Positions 1 to 5,292 of a DNA stretch of 5,334 bases are shown here, piece after piece; the first letter of the stretch is position 1, and each line of letters begins with the position of its first letter. This DNA comes from Novosphingopyxis sp038234155 (lineage in GTDB: Bacteria > Pseudomonadota > Alphaproteobacteria > Sphingomonadales > Sphingomonadaceae): the NCBI GenBank assembly GCA_038234155.1, contig JBBSUT010000151.1, forward strand, positions 1 through 5,334, in the 5' to 3' direction. The notes below the pieces were generated by a model. The model did not search any database. It had not been told where the DNA came from and was given only the letters and a program-made list of their open reading frames with translations. Both the position numbers and the translations under genes were made by a program.

Positions 1-1050
1 CAGCCGCGACTTTTCGGTTTCCGCGCCAATCAGCAGCGTCACCGCCGAGACCGGCGTGAAGCTGCCGCGATATTCGAACCGGTCGAGCTTGCCCTGGCTG
101 AGGAAGCTGGCGACATTCGCGCCGCCGTCGCGCTCAAAATTATCGCGCTTCACGTCGGTGTAGGTATAGGCCAGCCGGTTCTCGAAGCGGCCATCCAGCA
201 GCGCAAGATTGGCCCCGATATAGCCGACGAACAGCGTGTTCTTCGAAAAACTGGCGGTGTCCGCGAGTGCGAAATTGGGCGGCGGAAAACCGTCGAATTC
301 GGTGCGGCCGCTGATGTAATAGCCCCGCGCGTCGAGGCTTAGCGACGCGCCCAGACGCGCACGCAGCTTGCCGTTGGCGCTGAAATTCTCGTAGCCATCG
401 CGCTCGGTGGCACCCAGATTTTCGTCAAAGGCCGAGATACCGTCGGTGCGCAGATAGCCCGCGCCCGCGCTGCCCTCCAGAAAGCCGCTGGTGCCCGCGA
501 TGTTGGCGAAACCCTGATAGCTGTCGCGGTATCCATATTCGGCGCGGCCCCGCGCCTCAAACGCCTCGCTCGGCTGTTCGGAGACGATATTGACCACGCC
601 GCCGATCGCCTGGCTGCCCCACACCGTGCCGCTCGGCCCGCGCAGCACCTCGATCCGGGCGATGTTTCCGGCCAGAAGCTGGCCGAAATCGACCCCGCCC
701 TGTGGGGCGCTGGGATCGTTGATCTTCACACCGTCGAGCAGCACCAGAGTCTGGTAGCTTTCGGCACCGCGAATGAACACGCCGCTGGTCTGGCCGACGC
801 CGCCATTGCGCGCCACGGTGACGCCCGGCGTGCGCGCCAGCACCTCGTCGATCGACCGGTGCTCCTGAATCTGATCGCGCGTAATGACGGTAACCGCTTG
901 TCCGGTTTCCTCCACCGGCTGTTCGGTGCCCGATGCGGTGACCACGATATCGCGATCCTGCGAGGCTTCGGGCAAATTATCGACCGCCTGGGCAAACAGG
1001 GGGGCCGGGCACAATGCGCCCGTCAGAAGACCGAGCTTTAAAATATTCAC
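1..1050 (-). CDS. btuB: BtuB-like TonB-dependent outer-membrane receptor, probably for cobalamin (5' part, runs off the left edge)
   Basis: This is the first 350 codons of an outer-membrane receptor that would take up vitamin B12 or a related corrinoid using TonB energy. Residues 1-20 look like a signal peptide (hydrophobic LGLLTGAL core, cleavage near LFA-QA). A TonB-box-like DIVVTAS follows at 34-40. The plug domain spans roughly 45-157, with TPGV at 74-77, NGGVGQ at 82-87, FIRG at 92-95, LLDGVKIN at 104-111, EVLRGP at 134-139 and GSQAIGGVVNI at 145-155, closely matching the E. coli BtuB plug pattern as I remember it. After that come alternating beta-strand segments of the barrel. E. coli BtuB is about 614 residues, so roughly 40% is missing beyond the edge. 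The GTG start at 1050 is chosen because an AAGGA ribosome binding site (1058-1062) lies 7 bases upstream and the signal peptide begins there. The cobalamin riboswitch upstream makes a corrinoid the best substrate guess. The family alone would also allow a siderophore. Confidence 0.9.
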   Translation of the reverse strand, partial: MNILKLGLLTGALCPAPLFAQAVDNLPEASQDRDIVVTASGTEQPVEETGQAVTVITRDQIQEHRSIDEVLARTPGVTVARNGGVGQTSGVFIRGAESYQTLVLLDGVKINDPSAPQGGVDFGQLLAGNIARIEVLRGPSGTVWGSQAIGGVVNIVSEQPSEAFEARGRAEYGYRDSYQGFANIAGTSGFLEGSAGAGYLRTDGISAFDENLGATERDGYENFSANGKLRARLGASLSLDARGYYISGRTEFDGFPPPNFALADTASFSKNTLFVGYIGANLALLDGRFENRLAYTYTDVKRDNFERDGGANVASFLSQGKLDRFEYRGSFTPVSAVTLLIGAETEKSRL

Positions 1051-1055
1051 GAAAT

Positions 1056-1106
1056 TTTCCTTTCACATGACGCACATAAATGCCGTCATGCGAAGGAGAG
1101 CCTTCG
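1056..1106 (-). promoter_or_regulatory. Probable riboswitch expression platform: two adjacent hairpins plus ribosome binding site
   Basis: Between the aptamer and the GTG start the minus-strand RNA can fold two back-to-back hairpins: CGAAGG-CTCT-CCTTCG (1106-1091) and CATGACG with CGTCATG (1090-1084 and 1072-1066, 11-base loop). The ribosome binding site AAGGA (1062-1058) follows four bases after the second hairpin. The 3' arm of the first hairpin contains UCCUU (1097-1093), which is complementary to the AAGGA. It could therefore pair either with its own 5' arm or with the ribosome binding site. No U-run follows either hairpin, so translational control fits better than intrinsic termination. 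The hairpins are visible in the sequence; the switching mechanism is inferred. Confidence 0.5.
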
Positions 1107-1142
1107 TTTCACCCGGTGCACCCCGCCCGGCCGAAAGACAGC

Positions 1143-1330
1143 GGCTATGGGCAGGTCTCCTGACTCCCGGGTCACCGCGCTCGCCCCGCCTTCCCAGAGC
1201 CGCTAAGCTCCAGTGGCATGTCAGGGCGATCGCTCGCCGGTCACAGTTGCGGGGGCAGCGCCGGATTTGGGGCGTTTTTCCCCGCACCGGCTTCCCTCTT
1301 CGTCCCGCCTCGCAGCGGAAACCCATGGCC
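1143..1330 (-). ncRNA. Cobalamin (AdoCbl-type) riboswitch controlling the btuB-like gene
   Basis: On the minus strand all the conserved blocks of the cobalamin aptamer occur in order: GGGAAGCCGGTG (1296-1285), GCCCCCGCAACTGTGA (1256-1241), the B12-box element GCCACTG (1217-1211), GGGAAGGC (1195-1188) and the 3' signature AGTCAGGAGACCTGCC (1165-1150). The ends are set by the closing stem P1: GGCCATGGG (1330-1322) pairs with CCCATAGCC (1151-1143) with one mismatch in nine. The RNA binds adenosylcobalamin and, in known examples upstream of btuB, lowers expression when cobalamin is plentiful. The start codon of the receptor is 92 bases downstream of the aptamer, leaving room for an expression platform. 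Confidence 0.97.
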
Positions 1331-1338
1331 TGACAGCG

Positions 1339-1367
1339 CCGATAGGCGCGCGAACACAGGAAGGCAA
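1339..1367 (-). promoter_or_regulatory. Candidate promoter of the riboswitch / btuB-like transcript
   Basis: Minus-strand TTGCCT (1367-1362) and TATCGG (1344-1339) are separated by exactly 17 bases, resembling a housekeeping sigma-factor promoter (4/6 and 3/6 matches to TTGACA and TATAAT). The expected start, about 7 bases past the -10, falls near 1332, two bases before the first base of riboswitch stem P1 at 1330. That positional agreement is the main support. The -10 lies inside the palindrome GCGCC-GATA-GGCGC (1336-1349). Confidence 0.45.
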
Positions 1368-1374
1368 TCGCCCT

Positions 1375-1403
1375 TTGCCATCACCGGCCAGCGCCCTTAT
1401 GTC
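1375..1403 (+). promoter_or_regulatory. Candidate promoter of the ferredoxin gene
   Basis: Plus-strand TTGCCA (1375-1380, 5/6 match to TTGACA) and TATGTC (1398-1403, 3/6 match to TATAAT) have a 17-base spacer. This would give a start near 1410 and a leader of about 25 bases before the ferredoxin ATG. It is placed back to back with the receptor promoter, the two -35 boxes being 7 bases apart. The -10 is weak, so this is tentative. Confidence 0.35.
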
Positions 1404-1434
1404 CCCGGCAGCACAGAAAATGCAGGGAGCCGAT

Positions 1435-1752
1435 ATGCCGACGATCAGGGTTACAGGACGCGACGGAGAAGAGCGCGCAGTAGAGGCCGAAGACGGCTTC
1501 ACGCTCATGGAAACCATCCGCGACAACGGCTTTGACGAGCTGCTGGCGCTGTGCGGCGGCTGTTGTTCGTGCGCCACCTGCCACGTCCATATCGATCCGG
1601 ACTATGCGCCCAAGCTGCCCAAAATGGACATGGATGAGGACGATCTTCTGGAAAGTTCGGACCACCGTACCGAATATTCGCGGCTGTCCTGCCAGATCCC
1701 GATCACCGACGATCTGGACGGCCTCAAAGTCACCATCGCTCCCGAAGACTGA
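1435..1752 (+). CDS. Adrenodoxin/putidaredoxin-type [2Fe-2S] ferredoxin
   Basis: This 105-residue soluble electron carrier has a plant/vertebrate-type 2Fe-2S fold. The cluster ligands are C40, C46 and C49 in the order C-X5-C-X2-C, plus C86, the same spacing as putidaredoxin and adrenodoxin (fourth ligand in LSCQIP). Two further cysteines, C43 and C44, lie inside the cluster loop (CGGCCSCATC) and are not expected to be ligands. The acidic stretch around 65-76 (DMDEDDLLESSD) is the usual docking surface for ferredoxin reductase and P450 partners in this family. The ATG at 1435 is preferred because AGGGAG (1424-1429) sits 5 bases upstream. An in-frame ATG at 1420 would add only MQGAD and lacks such a site. 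No reductase or P450 lies in the window, so its partner is unknown. The gene is divergent from the B12 receptor and convergent with the NUDIX gene. Confidence 0.93.
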   Translation: MPTIRVTGRDGEERAVEAEDGFTLMETIRDNGFDELLALCGGCCSCATCHVHIDPDYAPKLPKMDMDEDDLLESSDHRTEYSRLSCQIPITDDLDGLKVTIAPED

Positions 1753-1764
1753 GGCTGCCGGCCG

Positions 1765-1781
1765 GGCGCGTCAGCCGCGCC
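1765..1781. terminator. Possible bidirectional hairpin between convergent genes
   Basis: The stem GGCGCG (1765-1770) pairs with CGCGCC (1776-1781) around the loop TCAGC. It overlaps the stop codon of the NUDIX gene and lies 12 bases past the ferredoxin stop. Its location suits termination from both sides, but there is no T-run, and GC-rich hairpins are common in this genome by chance. Confidence 0.3.
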
Positions 1782-2673
1782 TGGCGCTGTTCATCGGTTC
1801 TTCCAGAACGGGATAGCCATGGCCGCCGGGCAGGCAGATATAGCGGCCGTCCGCGCGCTCTTCGACAAAGGTGAGCACGGTGCGCACGGGCACGGCGTCC
1901 GCATGGTCGCGCGCGGCCGCAAAATCGGCGAACAGCGCTAGCCGCTCCAGATTGCGGCGCGTGGGGAAAATAATCGTGACGGCGCCGGCGTCGGCGCGGT
2001 CCAGCACGGTCTGCGCGCTGGCCCAGAACAGCGACATGTTCTCGGTCAGATCGGCCGCGCCCTCCAGATCGGCGTCACCAGCGTCCGCGATATAGAAGCG
2101 CGCATCGAACACCCGCGTTTCCAGCGCGCCGGGCGGCCGCCAGCGCGACCACGGCACAAAGCTCGCCAGATCGAGCGACCAGCCGAAATCGGCCAGCAAT
2201 GTGGAAAACAGCGCGCCGCCGTTGAGCGCGCTGCGCGCTTTGTCGGTCTCCGCGGCGGATGGGCAAGCGCCGCGCTTTTCTACAGCGCCCCCGGCGACAG
2301 CATCCCCGGCTTTGGCCCCGGCTTTGGCATCCCTATTTATAGCGGCCATATTGCCGGCAGCCTTGTTTATGCCAATGGCCAGCCCCGTTTCCTCTAGCGT
2401 CTCGCGGATCGCGGCAATCCGCGCCGCCGCCTCGTCCCGGTCCATCCCGGGCGCCAGCTGCTGCGCCAGATCATAGTCGTCGGGATCGACACGCCCGCCC
2501 GGAAACACGGCCGCGCCGGGCGCAAACGCCATCTTCGGCGATCGTTCGACCATGCACAGCAGCGGTGGGCCGCCAGCCGGATCGGTGCGGAAGATCACCA
2601 GAGTAGCGGCGGGCGTAGCATCTGGCGGGGCAGCGGGCACCGTGGAAGCAGGCGGAGCGGGGGGAGCGGTCAT
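1771..2673 (-). CDS. NUDT19-like NUDIX hydrolase with a low-complexity insert
   Basis: This is a 300-residue NUDIX hydrolase, expected to cleave a nucleoside diphosphate linked to another group using Mg2+ or Mn2+. The catalytic motif is RETLEETG at 90-97. The conserved glycine that starts the NUDIX box (FPGGRVD, 57-63) lies much further upstream than the canonical GX5EX7REUXEEXGU spacing allows. That stretched box, plus the later WSRWRPPGALETRVFDARFY segment (175-194), is typical of the NUDT19 / acyl-CoA diphosphatase group. Mammalian NUDT19 hydrolyses CoA and acyl-CoA; that activity here is only inferred. The first 22 residues are Pro/Ala-rich and probably disordered. Residues about 103-150 are a low-complexity insert with two copies of AKAG. 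The ATG at 2673 has no strong ribosome binding site, but no better start precedes the conserved strand ATLVIFR (23-29). The gene converges on the ferredoxin gene with an 18-base gap. Confidence 0.85.
   Translation of the reverse strand: MTAPPAPPASTVPAAPPDATPAATLVIFRTDPAGGPPLLCMVERSPKMAFAPGAAVFPGGRVDPDDYDLAQQLAPGMDRDEAAARIAAIRETLEETGLAIGINKAAGNMAAINRDAKAGAKAGDAVAGGAVEKRGACPSAAETDKARSALNGGALFSTLLADFGWSLDLASFVPWSRWRPPGALETRVFDARFYIADAGDADLEGAADLTENMSLFWASAQTVLDRADAGAVTIIFPTRRNLERLALFADFAAARDHADAVPVRTVLTFVEERADGRYICLPGGHGYPVLEEPMNSARRG
2304..2327. repeat. Perfect 12-base tandem duplication inside the NUDIX gene
   Basis: CCCCGGCTTTGG occurs twice in direct succession (2304-2315 and 2316-2327). 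As 12 is a multiple of three, the reading frame is kept. In the protein it encodes the repeated AKAG unit of the linker-like insert. It looks like a recent slippage event. Confidence 0.85.
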
Positions 2674-2791
2674 GAGCTATAGCTACGCGCTGCCGGGCGC
2701 GTTCGCCAGCGGCGATCAGCAGCGATATAGGGCGTACCGATATATCGAACGCCGGCCGGCAGCGCGGCGAACTTTTTTTGGGGGCGGGGTT

Positions 2792-2831
2792 GAGGGGTAC
2801 GACATTCTCCGAAGAGTTTGTCGCACCCCTC
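2792..2831 (-). repeat. Long palindromic hairpin with C(UUCG)G tetraloop on the minus strand
   Basis: The outer arms GAGGGGTACGACA (2792-2804) and TGTCGCACCCCTC (2819-2831) pair over 13 positions with a single exception. After a two-base mismatch on each side comes CTC/GAG, closed on a four-base loop (2810-2813). Read as minus-strand RNA, the exception becomes a G-U wobble and the loop becomes UUCG closed by C-G, an exceptionally stable tetraloop. The element therefore looks built for the minus strand. No U-run follows it in either direction (on the minus strand it is followed by C-rich sequence and seven A), so a standard intrinsic terminator is unlikely. A dispersed palindromic repeat (REP-like) or a 5' leader structure of the NUDIX mRNA fits better. 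Confidence 0.6.
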
Positions 2832-2854
2832 CCGATGCCACGCTCGGGGGGAGG
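2826..2854. repeat. GC-rich hairpin overlapping the long palindrome
   Basis: CCTCCCG (2828-2834) can pair with CGGGGGG (2845-2851) across a 10-base loop, with one G-T wobble. It shares bases 2826-2831 with the 3' arm of the preceding long hairpin, so the two cannot fold fully at the same time. Intergenic hairpins of this C-rich/G-rich style are, from memory, common in sphingomonad genomes. Confidence 0.35.
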
Positions 2855-3069
2855 ATGAGCGGACATCGGTCTCGTTCAGCCAGCCTCCCATCTGCTCGGC
2901 CCGGCGCGCTTGTGCACTTGACGGGCGGCCTGACGCTCGGCGGCCAATATGGTCCCGCCGCCGTCCGTATCGACCTTGTCGAAACGTGCAAGCGTTGCGT
3001 TACACTTTTCTCAACAGGGGGCACCAATGCGCAGGCGCCGATAATGGCGCACTGCGAGGACCGGCATCG

Positions 3070-3094
3070 GCCGGTTGTCCGGCGTGAAACCGGC
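3070..3094 (-). terminator. Possible terminator hairpin just after the yetF-like gene
   Basis: GCCGGTT (3070-3076) and AACCGGC (3088-3094) form a perfect 7-base stem with an 11-base loop. On the minus strand it begins one base after the stop codon of the yetF-like gene. There is no U-run, so intrinsic termination would be of the weak GC-only kind. Confidence 0.4.
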
Positions 3095-3095
3095 G

Positions 3096-3617
3096 TCAGT
3101 CGAAGCCGCGCACATTCTCCAGCAGCCGGTCGTCGAACGAATCGCCGTGCAGCACCGAAACATCGCCGGTCGTTTCCAGCACGACCGCACGCACCTTGTC
3201 GAATTCCAGCGCATTGGCCTCCCGCAGCTTGGCCATCAGATCGCCCCTGGATACGCGCGTTTCCCGCAGCGCCTGCTCATCAATCACGCCGTCGCGCATC
3301 AGGAGGCGCGGGCAGTTGCCGATCATATCCTCGACCGTTTCGGATTTCATGCGCAGCTTGGCCAGCACGAACTGGATCAGGAACAGCGCGGCGATCGCCA
3401 TCAGGGCGAGCAGATATTTCGGCCAGTCGCTCGCCGTCGCAGCCGTAGCCAGCAGCGAACCGGTGGCGACCGTCGCGACGAAATCGAACGGGGTCATCTT
3501 GGAGAAACTGCGCAGCCCGACCACCCGGACGCACAGGAGCACGAACCCCAGTCCGATCACCATCAGCACGACAGCGCTGACGATCTTGTCCAGAACCATG
3601 TGGTCGGGGAAAAACAT
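3096..3617 (-). CDS. YetF/DUF421-family membrane protein
   Basis: This 173-residue protein has the DUF421/YetF layout. An N-terminal membrane part has likely helices at about 11-33, 44-62 and 67-88. A small cytoplasmic alpha/beta domain follows at about 100-160. Family signatures include the GLRSFSKMTPFDFV segment (34-47), GS at 53-54, the GNCPRLLMRDGVI strand pair (100-112), RVSRGDLMAKLRE (121-133) and VVLETTGDVSVL (145-156). The biochemical role of the family is poorly known; Bacillus relatives affect spore or envelope proteins. The ATG at 3617 is chosen because AAGGA precedes it, though 11 bases away, and because the open frame further upstream runs into the tRNA gene. An alternative start is the ATG at 3599, which has no ribosome binding site. 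It follows the tRNA-Gly gene by 54 bases on the same strand. Confidence 0.88.
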   Translation of the reverse strand: MFFPDHMVLDKIVSAVVLMVIGLGFVLLCVRVVGLRSFSKMTPFDFVATVATGSLLATAATASDWPKYLLALMAIAALFLIQFVLAKLRMKSETVEDMIGNCPRLLMRDGVIDEQALRETRVSRGDLMAKLREANALEFDKVRAVVLETTGDVSVLHGDSFDDRLLENVRGFD

Positions 3618-3671
3618 GTCGCGGCGTATCCTTCGCAATCCGGGTGGGCCGCGGTGTGCTTGATGAAAAGC

Positions 3672-3745
3672 TGGAGCGGGTAGCGGGAATCGAACCCGCA
3701 TCACTAGCTTGGAAGGCTAGGGCTTTACCACTAAGCTATACCCGC
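3672..3745 (-). tRNA. tRNA-Gly (anticodon UCC)
   Basis: The minus strand folds into a full cloverleaf. The acceptor stem is GCGGGTA (3745-3739) with TACCCGC (3682-3676). The D arm contains AGTGGTAAAG. The anticodon stem is CTAGC/GCTAG around the loop CTTCCAA, giving anticodon TCC, which reads GGA and GGG glycine codons. The T arm is GCGGG-TTCGAAT-CCCGC. The discriminator base is T (3675), as usual for bacterial tRNA-Gly, and CCA (3674-3672) is encoded in the DNA. The total is 74 bases with CCA, normal for this tRNA. Confidence 0.97.
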
Positions 3746-3758
3746 GCGCGTTGCCTAG

Positions 3759-3787
3759 CTTGTGCCAGCGGGACTGCCATCCGTCAA
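3759..3787 (-). promoter_or_regulatory. Weak candidate promoter for tRNA-Gly overlapping the glpD stop
   Basis: Minus-strand TTGACG (3787-3782, 5/6 match to TTGACA) is followed after 17 bases by CACAAG (3764-3759, 3/6 match to TATAAT). A start near 3752 would leave a leader of about 7 bases before the tRNA, a reasonable tRNA promoter geometry. The -35 overlaps the glpD stop codon. The poor -10 keeps this tentative; read-through from glpD is the alternative. Confidence 0.25.
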
Positions 3788-5292
3788 TCGCGCTTGCAAT
3801 CGGGGAGCCCGGATCGCCGGGTCATCCAGTTGGCCAGGGCGGCCCGCTCGGCGGCGTCCATGTGCAGGCCAAGCTTGGTGCGGCGCCACAATATATCCTC
3901 TGCGGTGCGCGCGAATTCCTGATCGATCAGATAGGCCGCCTCGCGCGCGAACAGCCCGGCGCCGAACGACGCCCCCATATCATCGGCGGCGCATGCCCCC
4001 TCCATCAGCCGCGCGGCGCGCGTGCCATAGGCCCGTGCATAGCGCGCGGCCAGCTGCGGCGGCAGCCAGGGCCAGCGGCGTTCGCAGTCTGCGGCCAGCG
4101 CGGCGAACCCGTCGACGGGAAAATCGCCGCCCGGCAGCGCCGCCGTGCCGGTCCACGCCGCCGCGTCGTTGCCGATGAGCGGCCCGATCCGCGCCATCGC
4201 CTCTTCGGCCAGCACGCGATAGGTTGTCAGTTTGCCGCCCAGGATCGACAGGATCGGCGCGCCGCCGTCCCGGTCCAGCTTCAGGACGTAATCGCGGGTC
4301 ACCTCGGACGCGGCGGCCTCGTGATCGTCGTAAAGCGGGCGCACACCGCTGTAGGTCCAGACCACATCCGCGCGGGTCAGGCCCCGCTCCAGATATTCGT
4401 TCGCGGCGGCGATCAGATAGGCGATTTCCTCCTCGCTCGCCTCGGGCAGGACCGCGGGGTCGTCATGCGGCCGGTCTGTCGTGCCGATCAGTGTGAAATC
4501 GCGCTCATAGGGCACGGCGAAGATCACGCGGCCATCGCCGTTCTGGAAGATATAGGCCTGCGCCCCTTCATAGGCACGGCGCACCACGATATGGCTGCCC
4601 TTGACCAGCCGCAGAGCGTGGCCGCCGCCGGGCTGCGCCAGTCCCGCCACCGCATCGGCCCACGGACCGGCCGCGTTGATCAGCGCGCGCGCCGCGAACC
4701 GCTCCGACCCGGCCGAGACGATCCAGCGATCGCTCAGTCGTTCCAGCCCGGTACAGGCGGTGCGGGTGCGGATGTGCGCGCCGCGCTCCTGTGCATCCAT
4801 GGCATTCAGCACCACCAGGCGCGCGTCCTCCACCCAGCAGTCCGAATAGCTGAAGCCGCGCGTGAGCCGCTGTTTCAGCGGCGCGCCTAGCGGGGACGTT
4901 CTGAGATCATGCGTCTGCGTGGCCGGCAACAGTTCGCGCCCGCCCAGATGATCGTAGAGGAACAGGCCCGTGCGCAGCAGCCAGGCCGGGCGCATGCCGT
5001 CGTCCACCGGCAACACGAAGCGCAGCGGCCAGATGATGTGCGGCGCAGCGCGCAGCAGCACCTCGCGTTCCTTCAGCGCCTTGCGCACCAGCCGAAATTC
5101 ATATTGCTCCAGATAACGCAGGCCGCCGTGGATCAGCTTGGTTGCGGCCGAGCTGGTGTGGGAGGCCAGATCGTCCTGTTCCAGCAGCAGAACGGACAGC
5201 CCGCGGCCGGCCGCATCGCGCGCGACGCCGCAGCCGTTCACGCCGCCGCCGATGATCGCCAAATCGTACATGGGCGGTGCTGTAGCAGCCAC
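3784..5292 (-). CDS. glpD: Aerobic glycerol-3-phosphate dehydrogenase (FAD-dependent)
   Basis: GlpD oxidises sn-glycerol 3-phosphate to dihydroxyacetone phosphate at the cytoplasmic membrane and passes electrons to the quinone pool. It links glycerol and phospholipid breakdown to glycolysis. The 502-residue length equals the family norm (E. coli about 501). The N-terminal FAD-binding Rossmann motif is DLAIIGGGVNGCG (10-22), with the ribose-binding acid E38 at the end of strand 2. The GlpD signature SSAATKLIHGGLRYLEQYEF covers 47-66. Further matches are PAWLLRTGLFLYDHLGG, RGFSYSDCWVEDARLV, LVKGSHIVV, IGTTD, VVWTYSGVRPLYDD and LGGKLTTYR, followed by the C-terminal DAO_C helical domain ending in WRRTKLGL. 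The GTG start at 5292 is preferred because AAAGGGA lies 4 bases upstream. An in-frame ATG at 5271 gives MYDLAIIGG, also plausible, but lacks a ribosome binding site. No glpK, glpF or glpR is visible inside the window. Confidence 0.97.
   Translation of the reverse strand: MAATAPPMYDLAIIGGGVNGCGVARDAAGRGLSVLLLEQDDLASHTSSAATKLIHGGLRYLEQYEFRLVRKALKEREVLLRAAPHIIWPLRFVLPVDDGMRPAWLLRTGLFLYDHLGGRELLPATQTHDLRTSPLGAPLKQRLTRGFSYSDCWVEDARLVVLNAMDAQERGAHIRTRTACTGLERLSDRWIVSAGSERFAARALINAAGPWADAVAGLAQPGGGHALRLVKGSHIVVRRAYEGAQAYIFQNGDGRVIFAVPYERDFTLIGTTDRPHDDPAVLPEASEEEIAYLIAAANEYLERGLTRADVVWTYSGVRPLYDDHEAAASEVTRDYVLKLDRDGGAPILSILGGKLTTYRVLAEEAMARIGPLIGNDAAAWTGTAALPGGDFPVDGFAALAADCERRWPWLPPQLAARYARAYGTRAARLMEGACAADDMGASFGAGLFAREAAYLIDQEFARTAEDILWRRTKLGLHMDAAERAALANWMTRRSGLPDCKRD

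Larger units (their letters stand above)
2674..3095. other. 422-base intergenic stretch without a credible gene
   Basis: This lies between the stop of the yetF-like gene and the start of the NUDIX gene, which share the minus strand. Short open frames exist on both strands, but none shows a recognisable motif, codon bias like the neighbours, or a good start site. What can be seen is a long stable hairpin at 2792-2831, an overlapping GC hairpin at 2826-2854, a run of seven T at 2773-2779, a perfect palindrome CGATATATCG at 2738-2747, and a TATATC box on the minus strand at 2729-2724. The latter could be a -10 element for the NUDIX gene, but I see no matching -35. An imperfect palindrome GTGCAA...TTACAC lies at 2986-3005. 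Just after it, a G-run precedes an ATG at 3027 that opens only a five-codon frame (MRRRR). Confidence 0.7.

Noticed and set aside
884..1333. Plus-strand open frame across the receptor start and riboswitch
   Set aside because: It lies opposite a strongly supported signal peptide and a canonical structured RNA. No protein similarity is recognisable.
1213..1434. Longer ferredoxin start at 1213
   Set aside because: The extra residues come from the complement of the cobalamin riboswitch and are unlike any ferredoxin. The ribosome binding site at 1424-1429 supports the start at 1435.
2773..2786. T7 run followed by a G-rich stretch as an intrinsic terminator on the plus strand
   Set aside because: The T-run precedes, rather than follows, the nearby hairpin on the plus strand, and no plus-strand gene ends there.
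2716..3027. Minus-strand open frames at 2670-2891 and 2716-3027 as small genes
   Set aside because: No recognisable motif, weak codon bias and no convincing ribosome binding site. One also runs through the long hairpin.
2552..3448. 298-codon open frame on the plus strand across the gap
   Set aside because: It overlaps the NUDIX and yetF-like genes in antisense, is Arg/Pro/Ala-rich without motifs, and keeps no codon bias in the gap itself.
3618..3704. Upstream extension of the yetF-like reading frame to an ATG at 3704
   Set aside because: The extension translates the T-arm and anticodon part of the tRNA-Gly gene (MRVRFPLPAP-like artefact). The family N-terminus fits the start at 3617.
3751..4890. 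379-codon open frame on the plus strand opposite glpD
   Set aside because: It is the antisense shadow of a high-GC gene: rich in Arg, Ala, Gly and Gln, no family motif, no start signal, and it also crosses the end of glpD.
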